The notes below the pieces were generated by a model, which was not told the DNA's origin, did not search any database, and worked only from the letters and a program-made list of their open reading frames with translations. Shown piece after piece: positions 7,605 through 16,332 of a stretch of 64,000 nucleotides of DNA; positions within the stretch are counted from its first letter, which is position 1; each line of letters opens with the position of its first letter. This stretch comes from Amnibacterium kyonggiense (GTDB lineage: Bacteria > Actinomycetota > Actinomycetes > Actinomycetales > Microbacteriaceae). The stretch lies in contig NZ_SOAM01000001.1 in assembly GCF_004364555.1 (NCBI RefSeq), positions 186,001 through 250,000 on the forward strand. The letters are read 5' to 3'. A program made the position numbers and the translations under genes.

Positions 7605-9614
7605 ATGACGTTGGATGCGATGTCGGGACCGACGACGACCGCGACGGTGCGGGCGACGAGGACGAGCGCGCAGGAGCCGGACTTCGACCGGATCCACGAC
7701 GGCCTGCTCGGCAGCTGGAAGGACGTCCGGCTCGCCGCGCGCGCCCGGACGCTCGACCCGGCCCTGCACCGCCTCGACGACATCGGCGTCGCCGACCACC
7801 GCGCTCGCGTGACCGCGCAGCTGCAGGTGCTCCTCGACAGCGGCGCGGTCCGCCTGCCCTTCCCGGAGCAGTTCGGCGGCTCCGGCGACGCCGGGGGCAA
7901 CCTCGTCGCCTTCGAGGAGCTCGTCACCGCCGACCCCTCGCTGCAGATCAAGGCCGGCGTGCAGTGGGGCCTCTTCGCGGCAGCGATCCTCCACCTCGGC
8001 ACGCGGTACCACCACGAGCACTTCCTCGCCGACGCGATCGAGCTCCAGACCTTCGGCGGATTCGCCATGACGGAGACCGGGCACGGCTCCGACGTGGCGT
8101 CGATCGCGACCACGGCGACGTACGACCCCGCGACGCAGGAGTTCGTCATCGACACCCCCTTCCGCGCCGCGTGGAAGGACTACATCGGCAACGCCGCGGT
8201 CGACGCGCGCGCCGCGGTCGTGTTCGCGCAGCTCGAGACGCTCGGCGAGCGGCACGGCGTCCACGCGTTCTTCGTGCCGATCCGCGACGCCTCCGGCACC
8301 TTCCTCCCGGGCGTCGGCGGGGAGGACGACGGGCCGAAGAGCGGCCTGAACGGCGTCGACAACGGCCGCCTGCACTTCTCCGGCGTCCGGGTGCCGCGGG
8401 AGAACCTCCTCAACCGGTACGGGGACGTGGCGCCGGACGGCACCTACTCCTCGCCGATCCCGAGCCAGGGGCGCCGCTTCTTCACGATGCTCGGCACGCT
8501 CGTGCAGGGCCGCGTCTCGCTCGCCGGCGCCGCGAACACCGGGGCGAAGATCGCGCTCGAGATCGCGATCACCTACGCGGCGCAGCGGCGGCAGTTCGCG
8601 GGCGCCGCCGGCGACGAGGAGGTGCTGCTCGACTACCCGCAGCACCAGCGCCGCCTGCTCACGCGGCTCGCGGGCGTCTACGCCGCGACCTACACGCAGG
8701 ACGAGCTGCTGCTCGACTTCCACCGCGTGTTCACGGGCGAGCACGACACCGACGAGTCGCGCCAGGAGCTCGAGAACTTCGCCGCCGCGGCGAAGGCGGA
8801 GGCGACCTGGCACGCGCTCGACACGATCCAGGAGTGCCGCGAGGCGTGCGGCGGCGCCGGCTTCCTCGCCGAGAACCGCTTCGGGCAGCTCCACGCGGAC
8901 CTCGACGTCTACGCGACGTTCGAGGGCGACAACACGGTGCTCCTGCAGCTCGTCGGCAAGCGGCTGCTCACGCAGTACGGCCGCCGGCTGAAGGCGGCCG
9001 GTTCCGCCGGAGCGGCGCGCATCGTCGCCGGGCAGGCCGTGTCCGCGACGGCCGCCTCCGCGGGCCTCGCCGCGCTCGCGCAGCGCGTCGCCGACGGCGG
9101 CACCGCCGCGGGCGCCGCCCGATCCCTGCGCGAGCCGGCCGTGCAGGAGCGCATCCTGCTCGACCGCGTCGAGCTCGCCGTCGCGGAGATCGCGCCCGCG
9201 CTCCGACCCGCTCCCGGCGTCTCCGCCGAGGAGCTCGCCGCTCGGTTCGGCGACCACCAGCACGCGCTCATCGACGCAGCGCGGGCGGAGGCACGGCTGC
9301 GGCAGTGGCGCGCGTTCACCCGGGCCGTGGAGCGGGAGACGGATGCGCCGACGAAGGCGCTGCTCGCGCTCGTCCGCGACGTGTTCGCGCTGACGACGAT
9401 CGAGCGCGACCTCGGCTGGTACCTCGTCCGCCGTCGTCTCAGCGTCTCGCGCGCGAAGGCCGTGACCCGGCTGCTCGACGCGCTCGTGCGGCGGATGCGT
9501 CCGCACGCGGTCGACCTGGTGCAAGCGTTCGGCTACGAGCAGGGGCATCTGCGCGCGGCGATCGCCTCCGGAGCGGAGGCCGCCCGTCAGAAGGAGGCCC
9601 GCGCCGCCCGCTGA
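7605..9614 (+). CDS. Acyl-CoA oxidase / dehydrogenase family
   Basis: This 669-residue flavoenzyme catalyses FAD-dependent alpha,beta-oxidation of acyl-CoA, the first step of beta-oxidation. The flavin-contacting stretch GFAMTETGHGSDVASIATTATYD lies near residue 150, and LFAAAILHLGT and the middle-domain segment FSGVRVPRENLL follow. The region RQFAG, GAGFLAENRFGQLHADLDVY and TFEGDNTVLLQLVGKRLL carries the helices and catalytic glutamate typical of acyl-CoA oxidases rather than of short dehydrogenases. The length also fits oxidases (~650-700). ATG 7605 follows ACAGGAGG. Its 3' end overlaps the convergent glycerate kinase gene by 28 bases. Confidence 0.88.
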   Translation: MTLDAMSGPTTTATVRATRTSAQEPDFDRIHDGLLGSWKDVRLAARARTLDPALHRLDDIGVADHRARVTAQLQVLLDSGAVRLPFPEQFGGSGDAGGNLVAFEELVTADPSLQIKAGVQWGLFAAAILHLGTRYHHEHFLADAIELQTFGGFAMTETGHGSDVASIATTATYDPATQEFVIDTPFRAAWKDYIGNAAVDARAAVVFAQLETLGERHGVHAFFVPIRDASGTFLPGVGGEDDGPKSGLNGVDNGRLHFSGVRVPRENLLNRYGDVAPDGTYSSPIPSQGRRFFTMLGTLVQGRVSLAGAANTGAKIALEIAITYAAQRRQFAGAAGDEEVLLDYPQHQRRLLTRLAGVYAATYTQDELLLDFHRVFTGEHDTDESRQELENFAAAAKAEATWHALDTIQECREACGGAGFLAENRFGQLHADLDVYATFEGDNTVLLQLVGKRLLTQYGRRLKAAGSAGAARIVAGQAVSATAASAGLAALAQRVADGGTAAGAARSLREPAVQERILLDRVELAVAEIAPALRPAPGVSAEELAARFGDHQHALIDAARAEARLRQWRAFTRAVERETDAPTKALLALVRDVFALTTIERDLGWYLVRRRLSVSRAKAVTRLLDALVRRMRPHAVDLVQAFGYEQGHLRAAIASGAEAARQKEARAAR

Positions 9615-10690
9615 GCGGCGGGCGGCGGGAACCGGGACGCCAAGGCGACGCCCGCCGAGCGGAGGGCCGCCGCAGGGTCCGCGAACGCCGCCTCCCGGCC
9701 GACCAGCGCAGTGAGCGAGAGCGCCGCGACGTAGCCGACGGGCTCGACCTCGATCGAGCCCGCGACCAGCGCGGTCGGGACGGCGCCGGCGAGGGCGCGA
9801 ACGGTCTCCGGGACCTTGCCCCGAGCGGTCTGCGCGTCGAAGCGCCCCTCCCCCGTGATCACGAGGTCCGCGCCGTCGACGGCCCGCGGCAGCCCGGCCG
9901 CGGCAGCGACCGCAGCCGCTCCGGGCACGAGCTCGGCGCCCCAGGCGAGCAGCCCGAACCCCGTGCCGCCGGCGGCCCCGGCGCCGGGCGCGGTCGGGTC
10001 GCCCGGCAGCCGGGCCGCCAGCCGCGCGAGGCCGCGCTCCAGCTCGGGCACGTCCGCCTCCTTCGCCCCCTTCTGCGGCCCGAACACGGCCGCGGCGCCC
10101 TCCGGCCCGAGGAGCGGGCTGGTGACGTCGGTGACGACCCGGGCGCCGCCGCGCGGGATCGGTCGCAGCGCGGCCAGGTCGACGGCCTCCAGCAGGAGGA
10201 GTCCGGCAGCGCCGTCCGGCACGTCCCCGCCGCCCACGTCGAGGAATCGCGCGCCGAGCTCGCGCAGCGCGCCCGCGCCGCCGTCCGTCGAGGCGCTGCC
10301 GCCGATCGTGAGGAGGAGCGCGGTCGCGCCCGCGTCGAGCACCGCGCGGATCGCCGCGCCGAACCCGCGGGTGTGCGCCCGCCACGGCCGGAGCGGGTCG
10401 AGGAGGGTGATGCCGCTCGTCGACGCGAGCTCGACGACGCCGGTGCCGTCGGGGAGCAGGAGGACGACGGCGTCCACGGCCCGGTCGTCGGGGCCGGGGA
10501 CCCGGACCGGGATGCGCTGCGCGCCCGGGACGGCGAGCGCCTCGAGCGTGCCCTCGCCGCCATCGGCCATGGGCATCGGGAGGACCTCGTCGGCGGGGCG
10601 CACGGAGCGCCAGCCCTCGGCGAGCGCCGCGGCCGCCGCCGCGGCCCCGAGCGTGCCCTTGAACGAGTCCGGGGCGATCACGACGCGCAT
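9587..10690 (-). CDS. Glycerate kinase (GlxK/GarK family)
   Basis: This 367-residue protein phosphorylates D-glycerate, feeding glyoxylate- and sugar-acid-derived carbon into glycolysis. It opens with the family hallmark MRVVIAPDSFKGTL and continues with PMADGGEGTLEAL, LLTIGGSASTDGGAGAL and DLVITGEGRFDAQTARGK, all signatures of glycerate kinase type 1. Length is normal (~375). It lies downstream of DedA and LCP on the same strand and could be the last gene of that run. The stop lies within the end of the acyl-CoA oxidase gene. Confidence 0.92.
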   Translation of the reverse strand: MRVVIAPDSFKGTLGAAAAAAALAEGWRSVRPADEVLPMPMADGGEGTLEALAVPGAQRIPVRVPGPDDRAVDAVVLLLPDGTGVVELASTSGITLLDPLRPWRAHTRGFGAAIRAVLDAGATALLLTIGGSASTDGGAGALRELGARFLDVGGGDVPDGAAGLLLLEAVDLAALRPIPRGGARVVTDVTSPLLGPEGAAAVFGPQKGAKEADVPELERGLARLAARLPGDPTAPGAGAAGGTGFGLLAWGAELVPGAAAVAAAAGLPRAVDGADLVITGEGRFDAQTARGKVPETVRALAGAVPTALVAGSIEVEPVGYVAALSLTALVGREAAFADPAAALRSAGVALASRFPPPAAQRAARASF

Positions 10691-10727
10691 GCGCTCAGCC
10701 TCCCGCGTCCGTCGTCGCTCGGCGCCG

Positions 10728-11372
10728 TCAGTCGGCGTTCCGCGCCCTCCGGCGGTGGAGGCGCCGGACGACCAGCACGACGAGCGCGATCGCCAGCGCG
10801 GCGTAGACGACGACGTCGAGCACGTCGAGGTACGGGTCGATGACGTGCCGCTGCGTGCCGAGCGCCGCGCCGAGCCCGATGAGCGCGGCGTTCCAGGCGC
10901 CGCTGCCGATCGCGGTGCAGAGGACGAAGAGCCCGAGGTGCATCCGGTCGGCGCCCGCCGGGATCGAGATCAGGCTCCGCACGCCGGGGACCAGGCGTCC
11001 GACGAGCACCGCGACGGCGCCGTGCCGGTGGAACCACGCCGCGCCGCGGTCCAGGTCGTCCTCGTCGACGAGCCGCGTCCTCGCGAGGAGTCGCGTCGAG
11101 CGGCGGAGGCCGAGGGCCGCACCGAGCCAGTAGAGCAGGAGCGCGCCGACCGTCGACCCCGCGGTGCTCCACGCGATCAGGCCGGCGATCGTGAGCCGGC
11201 CCTGCCGGGCGAGGTAGCCCGCGTAGGGCAGGATCACCTCGCTCGGCACGGGCGGCACGACCGTCTCGAGCAGGACGAGCGCTCCGACCCCTGCGTCGCC
11301 GAGCGCGAGGAGCAGATCGCCCGCGAACGCGACGAGGCCGCCCTCCTGGGGCTCGGCGGCGAGCGCCGTCAC
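10728..11372 (-). CDS. DedA family membrane protein (first of two)
   Basis: This 214-residue inner-membrane protein has the DedA pattern. ETVVPPVPSEVILPYAG comes near residue 40, and GSTVGALLLYWLGAALGLRR, WFHRHGAVAVLVGRLVPGVRSLISIPAG and a C-terminal hydrophobic helix followed by an Arg-rich tail come after it. DedA/SNARE-associated proteins are linked to membrane-lipid flipping and envelope homeostasis. It starts 22 bases after the end of the LCP gene on the same strand, so they may be cotranscribed. A second DedA gene is at 60401-61012. Confidence 0.9.
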   Translation of the reverse strand: MTALAAEPQEGGLVAFAGDLLLALGDAGVGALVLLETVVPPVPSEVILPYAGYLARQGRLTIAGLIAWSTAGSTVGALLLYWLGAALGLRRSTRLLARTRLVDEDDLDRGAAWFHRHGAVAVLVGRLVPGVRSLISIPAGADRMHLGLFVLCTAIGSGAWNAALIGLGAALGTQRHVIDPYLDVLDVVVYAALAIALVVLVVRRLHRRRARNAD

Positions 11373-11394
11373 CGCGGTCCTCGGCGGATCGGCA

Positions 11395-12636
11395 TCAGCG
11401 CCGACCCAGGTCGTTGCCGACCGAGCAGGTCTGCTGGTCGACGGACTGGCCGACGACCGTGTCCGGCAGGTCGACGGTGTCGCTCGAGCCGGACGGGCTC
11501 GGGGAGGACGTCGGGCTCGACGTCGGCGACGACGAGGTGGACGGGCTCGCCTCCACGGACCCGGATCCGTCCGTCGCGCCCTTCTGCTTCTTCGCCAGCT
11601 TCAGCGTCTTGTCGGCCTTGACGGCGTTCAGCAGCACGGTCGCGCTCGTGTCGTTCGGGACCAGGCCGTCGCCGTAGAGCGTGGTCGGGTACTGGACGAG
11701 CACGAACTGCCCGAGCGGGATGCCCGCGACGGCCCGGCCGATCGAGACCATCGTGTCGACGTTCGCGAGTCCCGACGAGAGGGTCATGCTCTGCGTCGCC
11801 GCGGTCGCCAGCCCGTACAGCTTGGTGACGTCCGTGAGCGTCGCGTTGCTCTTGATCTTCCGGACGAGGGACGAGAGGAACACCTGCTGCGAGCTGATGC
11901 GCGTCAGGTCGCTGCCGTCGCCGACGCCGTGGCGCGTGCGGAGGAACTTCAGCGCGGTGACGCCCTGGATCGTGTGCTCGCCCTTGGCGAGGTGCAGGCC
12001 CGTGTAGTCGTCGTTGATCGCCGACGCCACGCAGACGGGCACGCCGCCGACCGCGTTCGACATCTCGACCACGCCGTCGAAGGTGATGAGCGCCGCGAAG
12101 GGGATGGACATGCCCGTGAGGGCGGCGACCGTGTCCCGGACGCAGCCGAGGCCGCCGTACTCGAGCGTGCTGTTGATCTTCACGCCGGTCGCGGCGGGGA
12201 GCTTCCGCGCGGTGTCGGTGGGATCGGTGCACTCCGGCCGCGAGACGTACAGGTCGCGCGGGAAGCTGATCACCGTCGCCTTCGTGTGGTCGGCGCTGAT
12301 GTGCACGAGGATGTTGACGTCGTTCAGCGTGCTGCCGGGGTTCTCCCCGTAGTGGCCCTTCTGGCCGTTCCTCGTGTCGCTGCCGACGAGCAGCAGGTTG
12401 ACGGTGCCGGAGTACGCACCGATCGCCGGGATGTCGGTGGGATCGTCGCCGGGCAACGTGACCGTGTGGTTCCCGAGGTTCTTCACGAGCCGCTCGTACG
12501 CGATCGCGCCGACGCTGACGCCCGCGACGAGGACGACGCAGAGGCCGATCGCGAGGAACCGGAGGACCGAGCCGACCAGGCCCGGCGAGCGGAGGCGCCC
12601 GTGGCGGGCGAGCGTCGCTCGAGCTCGTGCGGCCAC
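11395..12636 (-). CDS. LytR-CpsA-Psr (LCP) family cell-wall ligase
   Basis: This 413-residue type II membrane protein has a basic N-terminus, one transmembrane helix (residues 26-48, RFLAIGLCVVLVAGVSVGAIA), then the LCP domain. Key motifs are VNLLLVGSDTRNG, LNDVNILVHISADHTKATVISFPRDLYV, INSTLEYGG and GVTALKFLRTRHGVGDGSDLTRISSQQ, with the conserved Asp and Arg residues for pyrophosphate and metal binding. LCP enzymes transfer polyprenyl-phosphate-linked glycopolymers to peptidoglycan (or to arabinogalactan-like acceptors in actinobacteria). The tail is a Ser/Pro/Thr-rich linker ending in TCSVGNDLGRR. It is divergent from a secreted amidase-domain protein. Confidence 0.92.
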   Translation of the reverse strand: MAARARATLARHGRLRSPGLVGSVLRFLAIGLCVVLVAGVSVGAIAYERLVKNLGNHTVTLPGDDPTDIPAIGAYSGTVNLLLVGSDTRNGQKGHYGENPGSTLNDVNILVHISADHTKATVISFPRDLYVSRPECTDPTDTARKLPAATGVKINSTLEYGGLGCVRDTVAALTGMSIPFAALITFDGVVEMSNAVGGVPVCVASAINDDYTGLHLAKGEHTIQGVTALKFLRTRHGVGDGSDLTRISSQQVFLSSLVRKIKSNATLTDVTKLYGLATAATQSMTLSSGLANVDTMVSIGRAVAGIPLGQFVLVQYPTTLYGDGLVPNDTSATVLLNAVKADKTLKLAKKQKGATDGSGSVEASPSTSSSPTSSPTSSPSPSGSSDTVDLPDTVVGQSVDQQTCSVGNDLGRR

Positions 12637-12836
12637 CGGTCCTCCTCCTGTGCACGTCCTGCCGGTCGGTCTGCACGCGGAGTGCGCCTCGCAGTGGGGG
12701 ACGAGGTTCCGCCTCCCCGTGACTACCGTCGACCGGGCACGACGAGACGGATCCTACCGACCGCGTTTCCCCTGAACAGGGAGTGGTCCTGAAGGATTCC
12801 CTCGCAATCGACGAGCCGAGGGGCAGACCACCGCCG

Positions 12837-13898
12837 ATGAACGCCCGGACGACCACCATCACCACGACGCTCGCCGCCGGCCTCGTCGCCGCGCTCGCGT
12901 TCGCGGCGACCGGCCCGGCAGGCGCCGTCACCCCGGCACCGACGCCCTCCAGCAGCGCTTCGGCGACCCCGACGACCGGCCCATCGGCGTCCCCGACGCC
13001 CACCTCGCGTGCGACGACGCCACCCGCCGGCACGGTGACGCCGACCGCCTCGCCCGTCCTGACGCCGTCCGCCAGCCCCACGCCGACGCCGACGCCGACG
13101 CCGACGCCTGTCGTGCCGCTGCCGTCCGCGACCGCCGTCACCAGGAAGTCCGGGCACACCGCGTACTCGCGGACCGCGACGATGACCGGCATCCGGTTCA
13201 CGAACCTCGCGGGCGTGCAGGTGGCGGGCACGCCGGTCGGGAACCTCCAGATCCTCTCGGACACGAAGGCGCAGTTCGTGATCCCGAACGCCGCCGACTA
13301 CCAGCCGAAGATCGCGGCGATCACCCTGACGGCGAAGTCCGATCCGACCCCGCGCGCGACCGGATTCACGTTCCAGTACAAGGTCGCGAACGCGCTGGAC
13401 CGCCAGATGGCCTACGCCTTCGCGAACTGGAACGCCTACTCGAACTCGACCTTCGGCTACCTGTCCGGCAACGACTGCGCCAACTTCGCCAGCCAGACCC
13501 TGCTCGCCCGCGGCTGGAAGCGCTCGCCGCAGTGGTTCAACTACGGCGCCGGCGACTGGAGCGGCACCTGGGTGTCCTCGACGGCGCTCAGCTCCTGGCT
13601 GAGCAAGCGGCCCGACCTCGCGACCCGGCTCGTCTACTCCCAGCGGGACGCGGTGGTGGTCGGCGACATCGTGCAGTTCCGGTGGCCCGGTCACCCGAAG
13701 TCGTACTCCTCGTGGGACCACACCGCGATCGTCTCCAAGGTGGTCGTCCTGCCGAACGGGCGCCACGACATCTACTACGTGGCGCACACCCTGAACCGGC
13801 AGTACGGCGGCGGGACGACGGGACTGGCGTCCTGGTACGCCGGGCAGAAGATCAAGGGTCAGACGCTGCGCATCCAGTTCTTCCACCTGCTGCGGTAG
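12837..13898 (+). CDS. Secreted protein with Pro/Thr stalk and amidase-like domain
   Basis: Starting at ATG 12837 gives 353 residues with a clean signal peptide (MNARTTTITTTLAAGLVAALAFAATGPAGA). An upstream in-frame GTG (12783) would bury it. A low-complexity Pro/Thr/Ser segment with PTPTPT repeats follows to about residue 95, then an IPT-like beta segment. The C-terminal half resembles the Amidase_6 domain: MAYAFANWNAYSNSTFGYLSGNDCANFASQTLLARGW with the presumed catalytic Cys, and later SSWDHTAIVSKVV with the presumed His. Its role is likely peptidoglycan or peptide hydrolysis outside the membrane. It lies divergent from LCP. Confidence 0.8.
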   Translation: MNARTTTITTTLAAGLVAALAFAATGPAGAVTPAPTPSSSASATPTTGPSASPTPTSRATTPPAGTVTPTASPVLTPSASPTPTPTPTPTPVVPLPSATAVTRKSGHTAYSRTATMTGIRFTNLAGVQVAGTPVGNLQILSDTKAQFVIPNAADYQPKIAAITLTAKSDPTPRATGFTFQYKVANALDRQMAYAFANWNAYSNSTFGYLSGNDCANFASQTLLARGWKRSPQWFNYGAGDWSGTWVSSTALSSWLSKRPDLATRLVYSQRDAVVVGDIVQFRWPGHPKSYSSWDHTAIVSKVVVLPNGRHDIYYVAHTLNRQYGGGTTGLASWYAGQKIKGQTLRIQFFHLLR

Positions 13899-13929
13899 CA
13901 CCCGGCCGAGCGGGGCAGACTGGCCGGTC

Positions 13930-14697
13930 GTGACCCCGTTCCTCTCCGCAGCGTTCGCGATCGCGGTCGCCGTCGCGACCCTCCTCGCGCTGGCCGCCCT
14001 CGCGGCGCTCGCCGTGCTCCTCGTCCTCCTGGTGCTGCTCGCGCTCGACGTGCTGCTCGACCGCAACGGCGTCGACCGGCGCGCGATGCTCCGCCGCGCC
14101 GCCGCGCAGCTGCGCGGTCCGAAGCCCTCTGCGGACCGGCAGGCGGCCTCCGCGGCCGAGCCCGCGCCGCAGGCGTCGCCGTCGCGGCGCATCCCCTTCT
14201 CGGCGCGACGGCCCGCACCCCGGGAGCCCGAGCCGCAGCCCGCCGGGGAGACTCCGGTCGCCCCGGCCGAGTCGGCTGCACCCGCCGCCCCCGCGGAGCC
14301 GCAGCAGCCGGTCGAGCCCGCGCGGGCATCCGTGGAGTCGACGCCGAAGCGCGCCGTCGCGGCGCGCGCCGTGCGGTCGCGGGACGCCGCTCCGACGCCG
14401 CCGGAGGTCGCAGCCGAGCCGGCACCGGCCGTCACCGACGCGACGGTGACCGAGGTCCTGCCGGTCGAGGCGGTCCGTCCCGCCCCGAGGACGCGGACGC
14501 CGCGCACGCCGCGCGTCACCCCGCGCCGGTCGCCGAGCCCCCGGCCGGCACCGGCGCCGCAGGCTCCGCCCGAGCCGCAGACCGAGCCCGTCGACCGCGA
14601 CTCGGCGATCGACCGCCTGTTCGCGCCGCTGCTCGAGTCGGACCGGACGGAGCCGCTCCCCCGTCCGCGCACCGCCCGCGAGCGCGACGAGGACTGA
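13930..14697 (+). CDS. Membrane-anchored Ala/Pro-rich protein, unknown function
   Basis: This 255-residue protein starts at GTG 13930, 31 bases after the amidase-domain gene. Residues 5-43 are one long hydrophobic stretch (AAFAIAVAVATLLALAALAALAVLLVL), after which the chain is almost wholly disordered: Ala/Pro/Arg/Glu-rich to the end, with a short predicted helix near the C-terminus (DSAIDRLFAPLLES). Nothing enzymatic is seen. Position suggests a cell-envelope accessory factor transcribed with the amidase gene. It ends just before a strong bidirectional hairpin. Confidence 0.65.
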   Translation: MTPFLSAAFAIAVAVATLLALAALAALAVLLVLLVLLALDVLLDRNGVDRRAMLRRAAAQLRGPKPSADRQAASAAEPAPQASPSRRIPFSARRPAPREPEPQPAGETPVAPAESAAPAAPAEPQQPVEPARASVESTPKRAVAARAVRSRDAAPTPPEVAAEPAPAVTDATVTEVLPVEAVRPAPRTRTPRTPRVTPRRSPSPRPAPAPQAPPEPQTEPVDRDSAIDRLFAPLLESDRTEPLPRPRTARERDED

Positions 14698-14705
14698 GAC
14701 GACGA

Positions 14706-14740
14706 AGGGAGGGCCCCGATCGACGACCGGGGCCCTCCCT
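14706..14740. terminator. Bidirectional hairpin terminator
   Basis: AGGGAGGGCCCCG at 14706-14718 pairs with CGGGGCCCTCCCT at 14728-14740, a perfect 13-bp stem between two convergent genes. Confidence 0.8.
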
Positions 14741-14757
14741 CCTCGTGCTCGCGGGGT

Positions 14758-15750
14758 TCAGCTCGCGGGCGTGTTGCCGAAGCTCGTCGAGTTGACGGCG
14801 CCGTTGACCCCGTTCGGGTAGAACCCGCCCTTGGTCGCATTCTTCGACGGCGTCAGGTAGACGATGTTGAGGACGTGGCCGGGCGTGCGGCTGTAAGCGA
14901 TGCCGTTGCGGTCCGCCGGGACGAGGTTCGACGGGTTCTTCGGCTTCCACCCGGCGTCGGCGCCGTACTTGATGCCCTGGTCGTCGTCGCCCTTCCCGTC
15001 GAGGGAGTCGCGCGCGTCCGACAGCTTCTGCACGATCTCGAAGATCTTGTGGTTCTTCTCGGCCTCGCCGTACAGGACGGTGCGCACGGCACCCGCGTGG
15101 TACGCCTCGACGGCGAGGATGCCGGCGGCGGCGTCCAGGTACGTCTTGTTCGACAGGAGGCCCGCGCCGCCCTTGTAGGCCGTGACGCCCACGTCCTCGA
15201 AGAGGAAGGAGGCGAGCAGGAAGTTCGTGTCGTTCGCGAACGCGTCGAACTTCTGGCCCTTCTTGATCACGCCGGCCGCGACCGCCGCCGCGGTGAACGC
15301 CGCGTCGAGGGAGATCTTGGGACGGGCGACGGCGGACTTGCCGAGCGCGCCGCGGAGGAAGCGGACGTGCTCCCGCTCGTCGCGGGCGATCTCGCGGGCG
15401 TACTTCGCGATGGTCTTCGACTTGAACGGCACCTTGTGACCGCCCGAGACGGTGCCGTACTTGCCGGTGCCGTGGACGTCCTTGCCGTCCAGGCCCTCGC
15501 CCGTGACGGCGCGGAGGTAGAACTCGGCCTCGAGGTACTCGAGGTTCAGGGCGAAGTTCAGCACGGCGGCGTCGGTGGCCGCATCGCTCGCGGCGTCGGC
15601 CGGAGCGGCGTTCGCCGCCGCGCCGCCCAGCACGGTCGCGCCGGCCGCCGCGGCACCCGCGATGCCGAGCATCCCGAACAGGCGGCGACGGTCGACCTCG
15701 GAGGTCGCGCTGCGCTGCACGGCCTCGCTGATGAACTGCTTCTCGTACAA
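14758..15750 (-). CDS. Tat-exported ferritin-like domain protein
   Basis: Start TTG 15750 was chosen because GGAG lies six bases upstream and because it gives a sensible N-terminus ([19 protein letters not shown]). This is followed by a twin-arginine signal, [24 protein letters not shown]. Of 330 residues, the centre ([21 protein letters not shown], then [17 protein letters not shown] and [17 protein letters not shown]) provides the Glu and ExxH residues of a ferritin-like four-helix bundle, as in the Ferritin_2 / desiccation-related proteins. Role inferred: an extracytoplasmic iron-binding or oxidative-protection protein. The C-terminal ~70 residues look specific to this group. Confidence 0.85.
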   Translation of the reverse strand: MYEKQFISEAVQRSATSEVDRRRLFGMLGIAGAAAAGATVLGGAAANAAPADAASDAATDAAVLNFALNLEYLEAEFYLRAVTGEGLDGKDVHGTGKYGTVSGGHKVPFKSKTIAKYAREIARDEREHVRFLRGALGKSAVARPKISLDAAFTAAAVAAGVIKKGQKFDAFANDTNFLLASFLFEDVGVTAYKGGAGLLSNKTYLDAAAGILAVEAYHAGAVRTVLYGEAEKNHKIFEIVQKLSDARDSLDGKGDDDQGIKYGADAGWKPKNPSNLVPADRNGIAYSRTPGHVLNIVYLTPSKNATKGGFYPNGVNGAVNSTSFGNTPAS

Positions 15751-16072
15751 ATCGGACTCCTGCCGACTCGGGGGAAGGGCCGGTCGGCCGGATCGGCCGC
15801 CGCCCGCGCCGCGGATCGCGGCGTCGGTGGAAGCTACGGGCGGGCAGTCGTCGCGCATCGACGCGCCACGGTCGCGCCGCACCGGTCGGGCGGGAACGGG
15901 CCTGGCGCACCGCATCCGGGCCCGGCGGCGCGCGCACTCGGGCCCGAAACGCGTGCACGGGCCCCCGAGGGGCCGAGCGGCGCCGTGGTCTCGGGTCCCG
16001 TGGCCGGAACACCGCTCACGGGGCCGACCGCCCCGCTCGCGACCAGCGGAGGGGAGCGGGCGATTCAGGCGC
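15751..16072. other. Intergenic region without a recognised gene
   Basis: About 320 bases upstream of the ferritin-like gene. It is extremely GC-rich, with short GC palindromes such as CCGGTCGGCCGG and runs of CGGGCCC. It should hold the promoter of the ferritin-like gene. I see no convincing coding frame or RNA fold. Confidence 0.5.
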
Positions 16073-16300
16073 TCAGTGGACCGTGCCGTACGAGTCCGCG
16101 ACGATCGCCCAGATCTGGGTCAGCAGCACCACGCCGCCGATGAGGATCAGGAGCACGCCGCCGAACAGCATCCCCTTGCGCGTGGCGAGGGCCTGCTGCG
16201 TCGCCCCGGTCTGCCAGACGAGCATCCCGACGCCGAAACCGGCCGTGATGACGGCGAGCAGCGCGTAGAGGGCTGCGGTGGGGAACGTGGTCAGGTCCAC
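16073..16300 (-). CDS. Small two-helix membrane protein
   Basis: This 75-residue protein starts at GTG 16300, with GGAAGGAG nine bases upstream. Two hydrophobic helices ([21 protein letters not shown] and [26 protein letters not shown]) are joined by a short polar loop ([13 protein letters not shown]). I recognise no family. It lies 32 bases after TerC on the same strand and is likely cotranscribed, so an accessory role to TerC or in the membrane stress response is possible but unproven. Confidence 0.65.
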   Translation of the reverse strand: MDLTTFPTAALYALLAVITAGFGVGMLVWQTGATQQALATRKGMLFGGVLLILIGGVVLLTQIWAIVADSYGTVH

Positions 16301-16332
16301 GGATCGGCGCTCCTTCCGCCCGCGGGCCCCGA

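Noticed and set aside
6562-9614. Restriction-modification system around the methyltransferase
   Set aside because: Neither neighbour has nuclease, helicase or specificity motifs. The flanking genes are a drug exporter and an acyl-CoA oxidase.
7572-10385. Long open frame antisense to the acyl-CoA oxidase and in the wrong frame over glycerate kinase
   Set aside because: The translation is Arg/Gly/Ala-rich with no motif, while the opposite-strand or other-frame proteins are unmistakable family members. It is a GC-driven shadow.
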